Shown: positions 1 to 7,516, numbered from the stretch's first letter. The stretch: DNA of 22,447 nt from Bacillota bacterium (GCA_023422005.1 JAEZSC010000161.1:1-22447), one strand, 5' to 3'. Notes: generated from the letters alone by a model not told the origin. Numbers and translations are program-made.

Positions 1-1
1 T

Positions 2-1147
2 TTAGACCTCGGCCTCGATGCGGTGCTCATCATCCTCTGCTAAAGTCCGGCGCAGGCGGTTGGGGTCTATCTTGCGCAGCGCACCGTCATAAAGCAGGCT
101 GAGGGCTGCCACGCGGCCCACAGCAGCCCCCAACTGCAGTTGAAGGCTCAGGTTGTCAGCCGGGGTGTGCTCATCCGTGGCCATCAGCAGGTTTTCCACA
201 TCGCGGCACAGCAGCGCACCCAGCGGTGTGGTCTGCACGCTGCCGCCGGCCTTTTGGGTCAGCACTACGGCATTCTCGATGGAGCCGGGCTCCATGGACG
301 CCGCCATGCGGCAGCGCAGCGCCCGGGGGCGGTCCACCAGCAGCGGCCGGTGGGCAAAATGAATCAGATAGCAGTTTTCATAGCCGGGCACGTTGCGCTG
401 CAAAAAGCCGATGGCGGCATGGGCGTGCTCGCGGCACAGCGCTTCTGCGGCAGCCTGCTCAAAGGCCGTGGCCGCCGGGCGCAGGCCGGGGGCAGCGGCA
501 TTGAGCATTGCGGTGCCGCCCCGGGGGCACGGAATCAGCTGTGGGTAGCTCATGGGTGTGGGCAGCTCCTCGCAGGCCTGCTCGCTGCGGAACCGGTCGG
601 CATACTGGCGCAGCGCCTCGCCGTCGAACACGCCGGGTGTGCGGGTGTCGATGCCGCCGATGCGGGCCAGCAGCGTCAGCGACGGCTCGCGGGTTTCGTC
701 GAAGGGGCAGCCCCGCAGCCTCGCCAAAGCGCTGTCTTCGGTGGCGTCTATGAAGCAATACGCGCCCAGCTTGACCCGCCCTGCTGGCGTGGCCAGCGAG
801 ATACCCTTTATGCGCGGCCCTTTGCCGGTCAACTTTACGGTGCGGGCGCGCCACAGGGTTTCCACGCGGGCGCGGCTCAGCAGGCCGGCCAAGTGGGCGG
901 CCATGTCTTCGGGTTCCACGATGGAGCGGCCCCACGCCCGCCGGGAGAAGGCGCGGACGCCCTCCATGGCGGCCGAAGCGCTCTCGCCCGACCAATGGTT
1001 TAAGAGCCCCAATGCGAAGTCGCCGCCGGGGCATGGGCCATCATCCACGAGCAGCGTGCGGGCATTGTGCTCCGACGCCTGCAGCGCCGCCGCTACGCCG
1101 GCTGCTCCTGCTCCCACGATGATGATGTCGTAATCCTTCTCCTGCAC
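2..1147 (-). CDS. FAD-dependent oxidoreductase (FAD_oxidored-like)
   Basis: Predicted cytoplasmic flavoprotein of 381 residues; substrate unknown. The N-terminus has a classical dinucleotide-binding Rossmann motif: a hydrophobic strand, then G12-x-G14-x-x-G17, and an acidic residue near 35 at the end of the second strand that would bind the FAD ribose. A second FAD-contact-like stretch is FIDATEDSALARLRG, typical of FAD_oxidored (PF12831) proteins. The C-terminal NLLMATDEHTPADNLSLQLQLGAAVGRVA segment, given here only as a landmark, resembles the family's closing FAD-binding region. The length is on the short side for PF12831. The start is GTG, chosen because GAGGG lies 7 nt upstream and the Rossmann strand begins just after it. 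The TAA stop is at the window edge, so the gene is complete. It is divergent from the membrane glycosyltransferase and has its own promoter. No partner gene indicates the reaction. Family assignment is good; function is open. Confidence 0.85.
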   Translation of the reverse strand: MQEKDYDIIIVGAGAAGVAAALQASEHNARTLLVDDGPCPGGDFALGLLNHWSGESASAAMEGVRAFSRRAWGRSIVEPEDMAAHLAGLLSRARVETLWRARTVKLTGKGPRIKGISLATPAGRVKLGAYCFIDATEDSALARLRGCPFDETREPSLTLLARIGGIDTRTPGVFDGEALRQYADRFRSEQACEELPTPMSYPQLIPCPRGGTAMLNAAAPGLRPAATAFEQAAAEALCREHAHAAIGFLQRNVPGYENCYLIHFAHRPLLVDRPRALRCRMAASMEPGSIENAVVLTQKAGGSVQTTPLGALLCRDVENLLMATDEHTPADNLSLQLQLGAAVGRVAALSLLYDGALRKIDPNRLRRTLAEDDEHRIEAEV

Positions 1148-1176
1148 GGCCCGTCCCTCAATGTGCTTGTCCTATC

Positions 1177-1205
1177 ATTATAATCGCTTGGAGGAAGGCC
1201 TTCAA
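1177..1205 (-). promoter_or_regulatory. sigma-A-type promoter for the FAD oxidoreductase
   Basis: On the minus strand TTGAAG (1205-1200) is followed after exactly 17 nt by a perfect TATAAT (1182-1177), about 30 nt before the GTG start at 1147. The -35 box overlaps a perfect 10-bp palindrome, GAAGGCCTTC (1194-1203), a possible operator. The -10 box lies in the palindrome ATTATAAT (1177-1184), so the plus strand also reads TATAAT, though with no good -35. Confidence 0.7.
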
Positions 1206-1256
1206 TACAGAGTGAGCCTCGGCGCTGTTTCTGTGATGAGCAAAAACGGACTCCTA

Positions 1257-1283
1257 TTGTGGGAGAACGGTTTATGATATACT
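1257..1283 (+). promoter_or_regulatory. possible promoter for the membrane glycosyltransferase
   Basis: TTGTGG (1257-1262) and TATACT (1278-1283) are separated by 15 nt, shorter than ideal, about 50 nt before the chosen GTG start. The -10 box is good and the -35 box moderate. An alternative is leaky plus-strand transcription from the symmetric ATTATAAT at 1177-1184. Confidence 0.35.
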
Positions 1284-1331
1284 CCATATGTACGTGTCAT
1301 TGATTCGCCTTTGCGGCAATGGGAGGGGAAT

Positions 1332-2951
1332 GTGGATAACCGGCGATTGCTGTGGCATAGAGTGGCTGCCTCGTTGCTTTTGGTTCTCCAGCTTGCGGTC
1401 ATGATATACTTCGGCGCCAGCAAGCGCTTCCTGCATGTGGACGAGTGGTTCACGTATACGCTGTCCAATGGCCATTTCAAGCCATTCCTTCACTCCAACG
1501 ACGACCATCTCAACACAAAGCTGGACAGAGCGTACTTTCTGGACGATACGACGGTGCAGGGCGATGAGCGGTTCTCCTATGATTCTGTATATTACAACGC
1601 AATGAAAGATATCCATCCACCGCTTTATTTTGTTTTGATGCACACGATCTCCTCGTTCGTTCTGGACAGCGAATCCAAGTGGATCGGCATCGGGTTGAAC
1701 CTCGCTATCTTCCTACTGAACAATCTCCTGCTGTACCTGATTGCGCGCCGCCTGCTGGGCAACCGATGGTTGGCGCTGATTCCCTGCGCGATTTGGGGCT
1801 TCAGCGCCGGGGCCATCAGCGCCGTCGTATTCATCCGTATGTATGAGATGCTGACCTTTTCGGTGCTGGCCAGCGTATATATATACCTTGGCATCCGAGA
1901 TGGCAAGCCCACCCGATGGCAGCTGCTCCAGCTGTTCGGCGTCCATCTGTTTGGGTTTTTGACACAGTATTATTTCATCATTTTCGCGTTCTTTCTGTGG
2001 GCGGCTTATGCTGCGCCGCTGCTCAGGAGGCGGCAGTTCAAGGCGGTTTTCCTCCACGCCGGAGCCGCAGCCGCGGGGATTCTGGCCGGCGTATTGGTTT
2101 TTCCCAGTTCCTTGCTGCAGATATCCAGGAGCGGACGGGGCCAGGAAGCCTTTACAAACTTTCTGAATATCCATGGATACCTAAAGGATATCCAGACGAA
2201 TTTCGGCATCTTGAGCAAAGAGATGTTTCACGGCTCCCTTGCCGCCTTGTTGGCCATACTTGCCGTGCTGCTGCTCGGCTTTTATGGGTACCGTTATATC
2301 AAAAACAGGTCTCTCGCACAGAAAGGCGATGCTGCGCCGGCTGCCCGTGATACGCGTTGGGCGCTGGTCGCGGTTCCTGTGCTGTGCTACATCCTGATGG
2401 TCGCCAAGATCGCCCCGTACAAGGCAGACCGGTACATCTTCTGCGTGTTTCCGCTGGTCATGCTTCTGTTCTTCCTGTTGGCCCGGCATGCGATGGGCCT
2501 GTATATCAAGAACCAAAAGCTGGTCTGCGGAATCGTGATGGGATTGTTTTTGGTGCTTACGGCGCTTTCCTATCCCAATGACATATCCTATCTGTATTTG
2601 AAAAACAAAAGCGCCGCGGAGGTACAGGCTTATGAGCGGGCGTATGGTAAGTACGATTGCTACTTTCTCTTCAAGGATCATCAGGTTATCAGCCAGCTCA
2701 TGCTGGGCTCCAGACAGATGGTGCTCCACGAACACGCCGTGATTCTCAGCCTGGAGGACGGCTTAACCAAACTGGATGAGATGCTCAATAAGGGCGAAAG
2801 CGGGCCGGTTGTGCTCTACATCGGCCAGTATAAACGCTGGAACGCCAAGGACGTTTTGCAACAGATTCTGGCGCAGACCCGATATGATGAGGCGGTGAAA
2901 ATTCTGGACGCGGGCGAAGGGACCGCGACGGAAGGATACCTTTTGCGCTGA
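1332..2951 (+). CDS. multi-pass membrane glycosyltransferase, GT39/PMT-like (GT-C fold)
   Basis: A 539-residue polytopic membrane protein with many hydrophobic segments. After a first transmembrane helix (about residues 12-28) comes FLHVDEWFTYTLSNG with an adjacent Asp-Glu pair (D37, E38) in the first external loop. The motif DIHPPLYFVLMH follows near residues 93-104. An acidic first-loop motif plus HPPLY is typical of GT-C transferases of the PMT/ArnT/GT39 kind, which move a sugar from a polyprenyl phosphate carrier to protein, lipid or polymer on the outer face of the membrane. The donor and acceptor cannot be read from the sequence. GTG at 1332 is preferred over an in-frame TTG at 1311 because GGAGG lies 5 nt upstream. 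The C-terminal hundred or so residues look soluble. The gene is visibly less GC-rich than its neighbours and stands alone, with no carrier-lipid or polymer genes beside it. Confidence 0.75.
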   Translation: MDNRRLLWHRVAASLLLVLQLAVMIYFGASKRFLHVDEWFTYTLSNGHFKPFLHSNDDHLNTKLDRAYFLDDTTVQGDERFSYDSVYYNAMKDIHPPLYFVLMHTISSFVLDSESKWIGIGLNLAIFLLNNLLLYLIARRLLGNRWLALIPCAIWGFSAGAISAVVFIRMYEMLTFSVLASVYIYLGIRDGKPTRWQLLQLFGVHLFGFLTQYYFIIFAFFLWAAYAAPLLRRRQFKAVFLHAGAAAAGILAGVLVFPSSLLQISRSGRGQEAFTNFLNIHGYLKDIQTNFGILSKEMFHGSLAALLAILAVLLLGFYGYRYIKNRSLAQKGDAAPAARDTRWALVAVPVLCYILMVAKIAPYKADRYIFCVFPLVMLLFFLLARHAMGLYIKNQKLVCGIVMGLFLVLTALSYPNDISYLYLKNKSAAEVQAYERAYGKYDCYFLFKDHQVISQLMLGSRQMVLHEHAVILSLEDGLTKLDEMLNKGESGPVVLYIGQYKRWNAKDVLQQILAQTRYDEAVKILDAGEGTATEGYLLR

Positions 2952-3029
2952 GCATGCCGCTCCGCTCTGGGGCAGAAGGCAGATGCCCTTCGCAGGATGC
3001 ACAGCGTCCCGCGCTTGGCCTGCGGTGGT

Positions 3030-3058
3030 TTGTGCAAGCGCGCAAAATGTGATATTCT
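3030..3058 (+). promoter_or_regulatory. possible promoter for the nucleotidyltransferase-like gene
   Basis: TTGTGC (3030-3035) is followed after 17 nt by TATTCT (3053-3058), 39 nt before the ATG at 3098. Both boxes are only partial matches to the sigma-A consensus, but spacing and position are right. Confidence 0.35.
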
Positions 3059-3097
3059 TAGCCTCGTTTGATAAATAGTATGGAGTGAATACTTATT

Positions 3098-3613
3098 ATG
3101 TTGACACCCGAACAAATCGACGCGCTGGTGTCTGGCGAGCTGGACCGGCTGGACATTGCCCTGAGCGCCAAGCCGCTGGTGTTTGGCGGCCTGGCCATGG
3201 AACACTACGGCCTGCGGGAGCACGGCCACGACATCGATCTGCTCATCGGGGCCGATGATCTGGCGGCGCTGTGGGCGCGCTTTCCCGAAGCGCGCAAGGA
3301 CATGTGGGGAGACCTGGGCCTGCTGGTGGATGGTGTGGAGATGTTCCGCAGCGTTTATCGGCTGGACGCCGGGTTCTTTGGTGTGGGAGCTGTGGAATAT
3401 GCCCATTGCCGGGTGATGAGCGCCGACCGGCTGCTGCTCATGAAATGGTTCGCTCAGGGCGGCACGCCCAAGAATGACCGCGATCTGGAGCTGATCAAGG
3501 GGTACTTCTTCCGCAGCCAGAACCCGGCGTGGGAAGCCTATATGCAGGGCCGTGTGCCGCGCTATCTGGCCGCGCCCGGCGGCACACTGTTAGGCGCGCA
3601 GATCGATGAGTGA
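3098..3613 (+). CDS. small nucleotidyltransferase-fold protein
   Basis: A 171-residue protein resembling stand-alone nucleotidyltransferase-superfamily proteins (AbiEii/DUF1814-like and relatives). Evidence is VFGGLAMEHYGLREHGHDID: a Gly-Gly pair at 30-31 followed by Asp45-Ile-Asp47, the arrangement of the NTP and metal-binding pocket in this fold. Downstream, KNDRDLELIKGYF fits the conserved Lys/Asp helix seen after the core in many of these proteins. A third catalytic carboxylate is not obvious, so activity is uncertain. The ATG start has GGAG about 12 nt upstream, a rather long spacing. No antitoxin-like gene with a helix-turn-helix lies next to it, which argues against a simple AbiE-type toxin-antitoxin pair. 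It sits alone between the membrane glycosyltransferase and ychF on the same strand. Confidence 0.6.
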   Translation: MLTPEQIDALVSGELDRLDIALSAKPLVFGGLAMEHYGLREHGHDIDLLIGADDLAALWARFPEARKDMWGDLGLLVDGVEMFRSVYRLDAGFFGVGAVEYAHCRVMSADRLLLMKWFAQGGTPKNDRDLELIKGYFFRSQNPAWEAYMQGRVPRYLAAPGGTLLGAQIDE

Positions 3614-3670
3614 GCGCGACCCCATTTATTTTAGAACAAGAATGAACGGATAGAATTTTCGGAGGATTTC

Positions 3671-4768
3671 ATGAAGTTAGGCATCGTAGGCCTGCCCAAC
3701 GTCGGCAAGAGCACGCTGTTCAACGCCATCACCCGCGCCGGCGCGCAGGCTGCCAATTATCCCTTTTGCACGATAGAGCCCAACGTCGGCGTGGTGGATG
3801 TGCCCGACCACCGCCTGGACGAGCTGGCTAAGATCTACAACCCCAAGAAGATCACCCCCGCCATCGTGGAGTTTGTGGACATTGCGGGTCTGGTGCGCGG
3901 CGCCAGCCGCGGCGAGGGCCTGGGCAACCAGTTCCTGGCCCACATCCGCGAGGTGGATGCCATCGTGCAGGTCGTACGCTGCTTTGACGACACCAATGTG
4001 ACCCATGTGGACGGTTCGGTGAACCCCGAGCGCGACGCAGAGACCATCGGCCTGGAGCTGATCTTCGCCGACATGCAGACGGTGGAGAAGCGCATCGCCC
4101 GCACGGGCAAGGCCGCCAAATCCGGCGACAAAAAGCTGCTGGCCGAAGCCGAGACGCTGCAGCAGATCAACGCCGCTCTGGAGCGCGGCGTGCCCGCCCG
4201 CCGCCAGGACTTGAGCGAAGACGGCCGGGCGCTGGCGGCGGAGATGTGCCTGCTGACGCTCAAGCCGGTGATCTATGCCGCCAACATCGCCGAGGACGAT
4301 CTGAGTAAGCCTGAGGACAGCCTGCCCCGGGTGGCCGCCCTCAAGCGCATCGCCGCCGCCGAAGGCGCCGAAGTCATCGTCGTCAGCGCTCGCATCGAGG
4401 AGGAGATCGCCTCCATGGACGATGAGGAGGGCGCGCTGTTCCTGCAGGAGCTGGGTCTTGCGGAATCGGGGCTCAATCGCCTGATCAAGAAGAGCTACGA
4501 GCTGCTGGGGCTCATGAGCTATCTGACCGCCGGCGAGAAGGAAGTGCGCGCATGGACGATACCGCGGGGCACCAAGGCCCCCCAGGCCGCCGGCGTCATC
4601 CATTCGGATTTTGAGCGTGGTTTCATCCGCGCCGAGATCGTAAGCTATGACGCGCTGATGGCCTGCGGCAGCTTCAACGCCGCCAAGGAGAAGGGCCTGG
4701 TACGCAGCGAGGGTCGGGAGTATGTGTTCCAGGACGGGGATGTCGTGCTGTTCCGGTTTAACGTATAA
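3671..4768 (+). CDS. ychF: redox-regulated ATPase/GTPase YchF (Obg-like, OLA1 family)
   Basis: Universal Obg-related P-loop NTPase of 365 residues, the usual family length. The P-loop GLPNVGKST is at residues 7-15. The switch region PFCTIEPNVGVV and the G3 motif DIAGLVRGAS follow. The G4 position reads AANIAEDD rather than NKxD, which is characteristic of YchF and explains the family's preference for ATP. A central coiled-coil-like helical insert is followed by a C-terminal TGS domain (LMSYLTAGEKEVRAW to the end). The protein associates with ribosomes and is linked to stress and redox responses in other bacteria. The ATG has GGAGG about 7 nt upstream. It is transcribed in the same direction as its neighbours but is 57 nt from the preceding gene, so it may have its own promoter. 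Confidence 0.97.
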   Translation: MKLGIVGLPNVGKSTLFNAITRAGAQAANYPFCTIEPNVGVVDVPDHRLDELAKIYNPKKITPAIVEFVDIAGLVRGASRGEGLGNQFLAHIREVDAIVQVVRCFDDTNVTHVDGSVNPERDAETIGLELIFADMQTVEKRIARTGKAAKSGDKKLLAEAETLQQINAALERGVPARRQDLSEDGRALAAEMCLLTLKPVIYAANIAEDDLSKPEDSLPRVAALKRIAAAEGAEVIVVSARIEEEIASMDDEEGALFLQELGLAESGLNRLIKKSYELLGLMSYLTAGEKEVRAWTIPRGTKAPQAAGVIHSDFERGFIRAEIVSYDALMACGSFNAAKEKGLVRSEGREYVFQDGDVVLFRFNV

Positions 4769-4818
4769 GGTGTACCGATACCCATCAATTTGAATAAATG
4801 ATTGGGGCAGGGCAGAAT

Positions 4819-5286
4819 ATGGAAATCTCTATCAAAAAGGGAAGCATTGAATATATAGCAGATTGTGAGCAGGCCCTGGAAAACTCAACATTGGGTGAGC
4901 GGTATTTCTCAAATAAGGGCAGCGCAAGAAGAGCGTTGGAGGAGGGCTTCGGGAAAGAAGAAATCCATGTTGCGCTGAATGGCGATGAATGCATAGGATT
5001 TATATGGTATATTTTGAATGGAGCCTTTCATTCGTTTCCCTATCTTCATATCATAGCGGTGAAGCAAGAGTATCGCAGCCGGGGCGTTGGGAAAAAGCTG
5101 CTGGAGTTTTTCGAGAATACATGCTTTCTGGAAGACTCAAAATTGTTCCTGGTGGTAGCGGATTTCAATCCGAAGGCAAAGAAATTATATGAAGAGATTG
5201 GCTATATACAAGTGGGCACGATGCCTGATCTGTACAGAGAAGGGATCACCGAGTACTTAATGATGAAAGTCAGGCAATACGGATGA
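4819..5286 (+). CDS. GNAT-family N-acetyltransferase
   Basis: A 155-residue acetyl-CoA-dependent acetyltransferase; substrate unknown. The core reads LHIIAVKQEYRSRGVGKKLL, where R-S-R-G-V-G is the acetyl-CoA pyrophosphate-binding loop (motif A) and the preceding strand supplies the substrate side. Further on, ADFNPKAKKLYEEIGYIQVG is the motif B region with the usual N-x-x-A-x-x-L-Y-x-x-x-G-Y/F pattern. ATG at 4819 is preferred over the in-frame ATG at 4798: the latter has no ribosome-binding site, while the former follows a G-rich GGGGCAGGGCAG stretch. Codon use is clearly more AT-rich than in ychF before it or the cysteine-rich gene after it, suggesting separate acquisition. Its TGA overlaps the next start (ATGA), so translation of the two is probably coupled. 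Confidence 0.88.
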   Translation: MEISIKKGSIEYIADCEQALENSTLGERYFSNKGSARRALEEGFGKEEIHVALNGDECIGFIWYILNGAFHSFPYLHIIAVKQEYRSRGVGKKLLEFFENTCFLEDSKLFLVVADFNPKAKKLYEEIGYIQVGTMPDLYREGITEYLMMKVRQYG

Positions 5287-5825
5287 GCAGCCTCCACAGC
5301 TTCTGCCGCCGCATGCACGAAAGCCTCACCCAGCGCTATGGCCAGGAGATGGCCCAGCGCATCGTGGGCGAGGGTGTGAGCGCCTCTGCCGGGGCCGAGG
5401 CCAAGGCCCGCTGGGCGGCGCAGGCGGTGAACCGCCTGAAGCAGGAGCTGCCGCCGCAGGAGCTGCCGGCTGCCATGGCTGGCTGCTGCTGTGGTCCCAA
5501 CGCCGGGCACCTGAAGGAATCGCGGGACGCCTGGCGCAAAAGCGGCGGCGACATGACGGCCTTTGTGCGCATCCGCAACCAGCAGATGGGCGCTGCCGCG
5601 GGCTTCGACTGGCGCGAAGGCAAGCTCTATTTAAGCTACCCCACATGCTATTGCTCGCTGGTGAAGCACGCCTCGCAAAAACTGCCGGTGGACTATTGCC
5701 TGTGCTCGCGGGAATTCACTCGCCGGGTGTTCGAGGAAACCTTCGGCCGGCCGGTGGATGTCCAACTGGTCTCCAGCGTAAAAAGCGGCGATGAGCAGTG
5801 CTTGTTTGAGGTAACGCCACTATAG
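5283..5825 (+). CDS. cysteine-rich protein of unknown function (possibly DUF6144)
   Basis: A 180-residue soluble protein with nine cysteines: C8, a C68-C69-C70 triplet followed by Gly-Pro, C122-x-C124, C139-x-C141, and C173. The end, QLVSSVKSGDEQCLFEV, resembles the closing strand of V4R/BchJ-like and ATC-hydrolase-like domains, where a Gly/Asp turn is followed by a Cys and a hydrophobic strand. From memory this matches clostridial proteins labelled DUF6144, but that name is not certain. The CCC and two CxC motifs suggest binding of a metal or Fe-S cluster, or thiol chemistry; this is inference. Translation starts inside the stop of the upstream acetyltransferase (ATGA overlap), and the gene ends 4 nt before a strong terminator. 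Its GC content is much higher than that of the acetyltransferase, so the pair is of mixed origin. Confidence 0.75.
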   Translation: MSSLHSFCRRMHESLTQRYGQEMAQRIVGEGVSASAGAEAKARWAAQAVNRLKQELPPQELPAAMAGCCCGPNAGHLKESRDAWRKSGGDMTAFVRIRNQQMGAAAGFDWREGKLYLSYPTCYCSLVKHASQKLPVDYCLCSREFTRRVFEETFGRPVDVQLVSSVKSGDEQCLFEVTPL

Positions 5826-5829
5826 GATA

Positions 5830-5870
5830 AAAGAAAACCCCCGCCTGTCTGCCAGGCGGGGGTTTTCTTT
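5830..5870. terminator. bidirectional intrinsic terminator
   Basis: A perfect 18-bp inverted repeat (5830-5847 with 5853-5870) encloses a 5-nt loop. The core is a CCCCCGCCTG/CAGGCGGGGG stem. Because the outer arms are A-rich on the left and T-rich on the right, either strand gives a GC stem followed by a U-rich tail. It serves the plus-strand cysteine-rich gene and the convergent minus-strand NPCBM gene. Confidence 0.95.
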
Positions 5871-5877
5871 CGTTGCG

Positions 5878-7221
5878 TTAATCCTCTGTATCGTCGTTGC
5901 CGGCAGAAGCGCTGGCGTCCGGATCCGCAGAGGCATCGGCATCCGGGGATGCGCTGACCTTTGCCGAAGCGGAGGCGTCAGCATCAGGGTCGGTGTCCGC
6001 GTCGTCGTCACCGGTATCATCAGGTTCTGCGCCGGTGCCGGCCTTGATGAGCTTCGCGTTGCCCAGCACGATGTTCAGCGTGGACCCGCCGGTGCCTTTG
6101 GTCTGGGTCAGCCGGATGCGCAGCTCGTCCACGCCGCTGACGTCCACCGTCACGCCCTTTTCGGTGAAGTCATAACCGTTTTTCTTGGAGTCATAGATGG
6201 GGTCGGTGTCGTCGCCGTTGTAGATGCGCAACTGGAACTTGCCGTTCTTTTCGGCGTAGTCGTGGTTGGCGTCGGCGCCCAGGTCGAACTTGAACTTGCT
6301 GTATTTGCCGTTCAGTTCATACTTGACCGTGATCGATGCGCCGCTGGAGCTCGTGATGGACTTGTAGGGCACATACAGGCCAATGCCGTGCTGGTACTCC
6401 TGGGTGTCTATGGCGAATTCGCTGTCCTCTTCCTTGAAGGTCCACACCTTGTTGTGGAAGCCGGCTTTGGGCGTTTCGCTGGGTTCCAGCTCCTCCAGGT
6501 ATATCGACTCCTCGGGCTTGGGTGTGGGTGACGGCGAGGGTTCGCCGGGCAGGGCGGAACTGTCGGATCCGCTTGTCATTGGCGTGGCAGAGAAAACCGG
6601 ATTGGTCTTGCTGACGGTGTCCTTGGAGCGGCCCTTGAGCGCGAACGCCAGGCCGATGCCCAGGCCCACGACCAGAATCACGCCGCCGGCAATCATCAGG
6701 ATGGGCATGTAAGGTTCCAGATAGGCCAGCAGACCGCCGGAGGGCGCACGCCCGGTGCCCGCGCTCATGGTTGGGCCCAGCGTGGAACGGGAGGCCCTGC
6801 CGCGGCTGGAGGAGGGTGAAGGCGACGACCAGCCGGCGCGATCCGCCTCGCGGTGCAGCCAGCGGGCCACCTCGTGCATGTCCTCGATCAGGCGGCGGGC
6901 TTCCACGACGTCGTCGTGCATGCGGTAGCTGCGATAGCTGCTGCTTGTGCCGGCGCCGCCGTTCATGATGTTGTGGAACTTGGCCAGGATTTCGGCAGGC
7001 ACGCGCCCGGTGGCCTTCAGGCTTTCCAGCTTCTGGGGTTGGGCGGTACCGTTGGGCGTGTCGATGTCGTAAAAATCCAGAGCGATATCGGCGGCCCATT
7101 CGCAGAAGTTTTGCATGGTACCGATGGCACTGGTCGGGCTAACCTCCACAAGCCGGCTGGCGTCGGCGGCGATGGCGGCCAGTTTGGGCCACCGTATGCG
7201 CAGGAAGTTGAAATCGATCAT
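5878..7221 (-). CDS. single-pass membrane protein: DUF4145-like domain, TM helix, NPCBM-like domain
   Basis: A 447-residue protein with an unusual domain order. Residues about 4-128 form an all-helical soluble domain resembling DUF4145/HsdR-N-terminal-like domains (PKLAAIAADASRLVEVSPTS, then WAADIALDFYDID). The family's usual Gly-Asn-x-x-x-His motif is replaced by NGGAGTSSSYRS. A Ser/Arg/Gly-rich linker leads to one transmembrane helix near 174-195 followed by Lys/Arg. A Ser/Thr/Pro linker follows, then residues 253-393 resemble an NPCBM carbohydrate-binding module (HGIGLYVPYKSITS, YSKFKFDLGADANHD, FQLRIYNGDD, VTVDVSGVDELRIRL). The last 50 or so residues are Asp/Ala/Ser repeats. The predicted topology is cytoplasmic N-terminus and external sugar-binding domain. 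ATG at 7221 is chosen over an upstream in-frame start because GAGGG lies 7 nt before it. Function is unknown; a sensor or wall-anchoring role is inference. Confidence 0.75.
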   Translation of the reverse strand: MIDFNFLRIRWPKLAAIAADASRLVEVSPTSAIGTMQNFCEWAADIALDFYDIDTPNGTAQPQKLESLKATGRVPAEILAKFHNIMNGGAGTSSSYRSYRMHDDVVEARRLIEDMHEVARWLHREADRAGWSSPSPSSSRGRASRSTLGPTMSAGTGRAPSGGLLAYLEPYMPILMIAGGVILVVGLGIGLAFALKGRSKDTVSKTNPVFSATPMTSGSDSSALPGEPSPSPTPKPEESIYLEELEPSETPKAGFHNKVWTFKEEDSEFAIDTQEYQHGIGLYVPYKSITSSSGASITVKYELNGKYSKFKFDLGADANHDYAEKNGKFQLRIYNGDDTDPIYDSKKNGYDFTEKGVTVDVSGVDELRIRLTQTKGTGGSTLNIVLGNAKLIKAGTGAEPDDTGDDDADTDPDADASASAKVSASPDADASADPDASASAGNDDTED

Positions 7222-7285
7222 CCATTTCCCTCGGTTCTTTGGTATAATTGCTCGCGGTTGCGCCGCGCGCACCCGCTTTGTCTTT

Positions 7286-7313
7286 ATTGTACCGCCTTGG
7301 CCTATCGTGTCAA
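7286..7313 (-). promoter_or_regulatory. strong sigma-A-type promoter for the NPCBM membrane protein
   Basis: On the minus strand a perfect TTGACA (7313-7308) is followed after 16 nt by TACAAT (7291-7286), 65 nt before the ATG at 7221. This is the closest match to the housekeeping consensus in the window and suggests steady expression. The remaining non-coding stretch 7314-7516 shows no ORF, RNA gene or repeat that I can support. Confidence 0.75.
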
Positions 7314-7516
7314 TACTTTAAACATTAGTATGCAAAATCTTACAACTTCATTACATAATCGCAGCCGGTTTATGGTGTCGTTCACGGGTCAAATCCTGCT
7401 TTTTCCGCATTGTTGGCGGTAATGGGCATTGGGGTTCGGACATAATTTATAGGGCTGTGTTGTATGCGGCGGTCTTCGCTGCTCTTGCCCAGCAAATAAG
7501 AAAGCTGTTTCCCTAT

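Noticed and set aside
5881..6030. Short DNA repeats at the 3' end of the NPCBM gene
   Set aside because: They encode the Asp/Ala/Ser-rich tail, are irregular, and look like low-complexity coding sequence rather than a separate element.
7314..7516. tRNA-like T-loop sequence GGTTCGGAC near 7433
   Set aside because: No acceptor, anticodon or D stem can be built around it.
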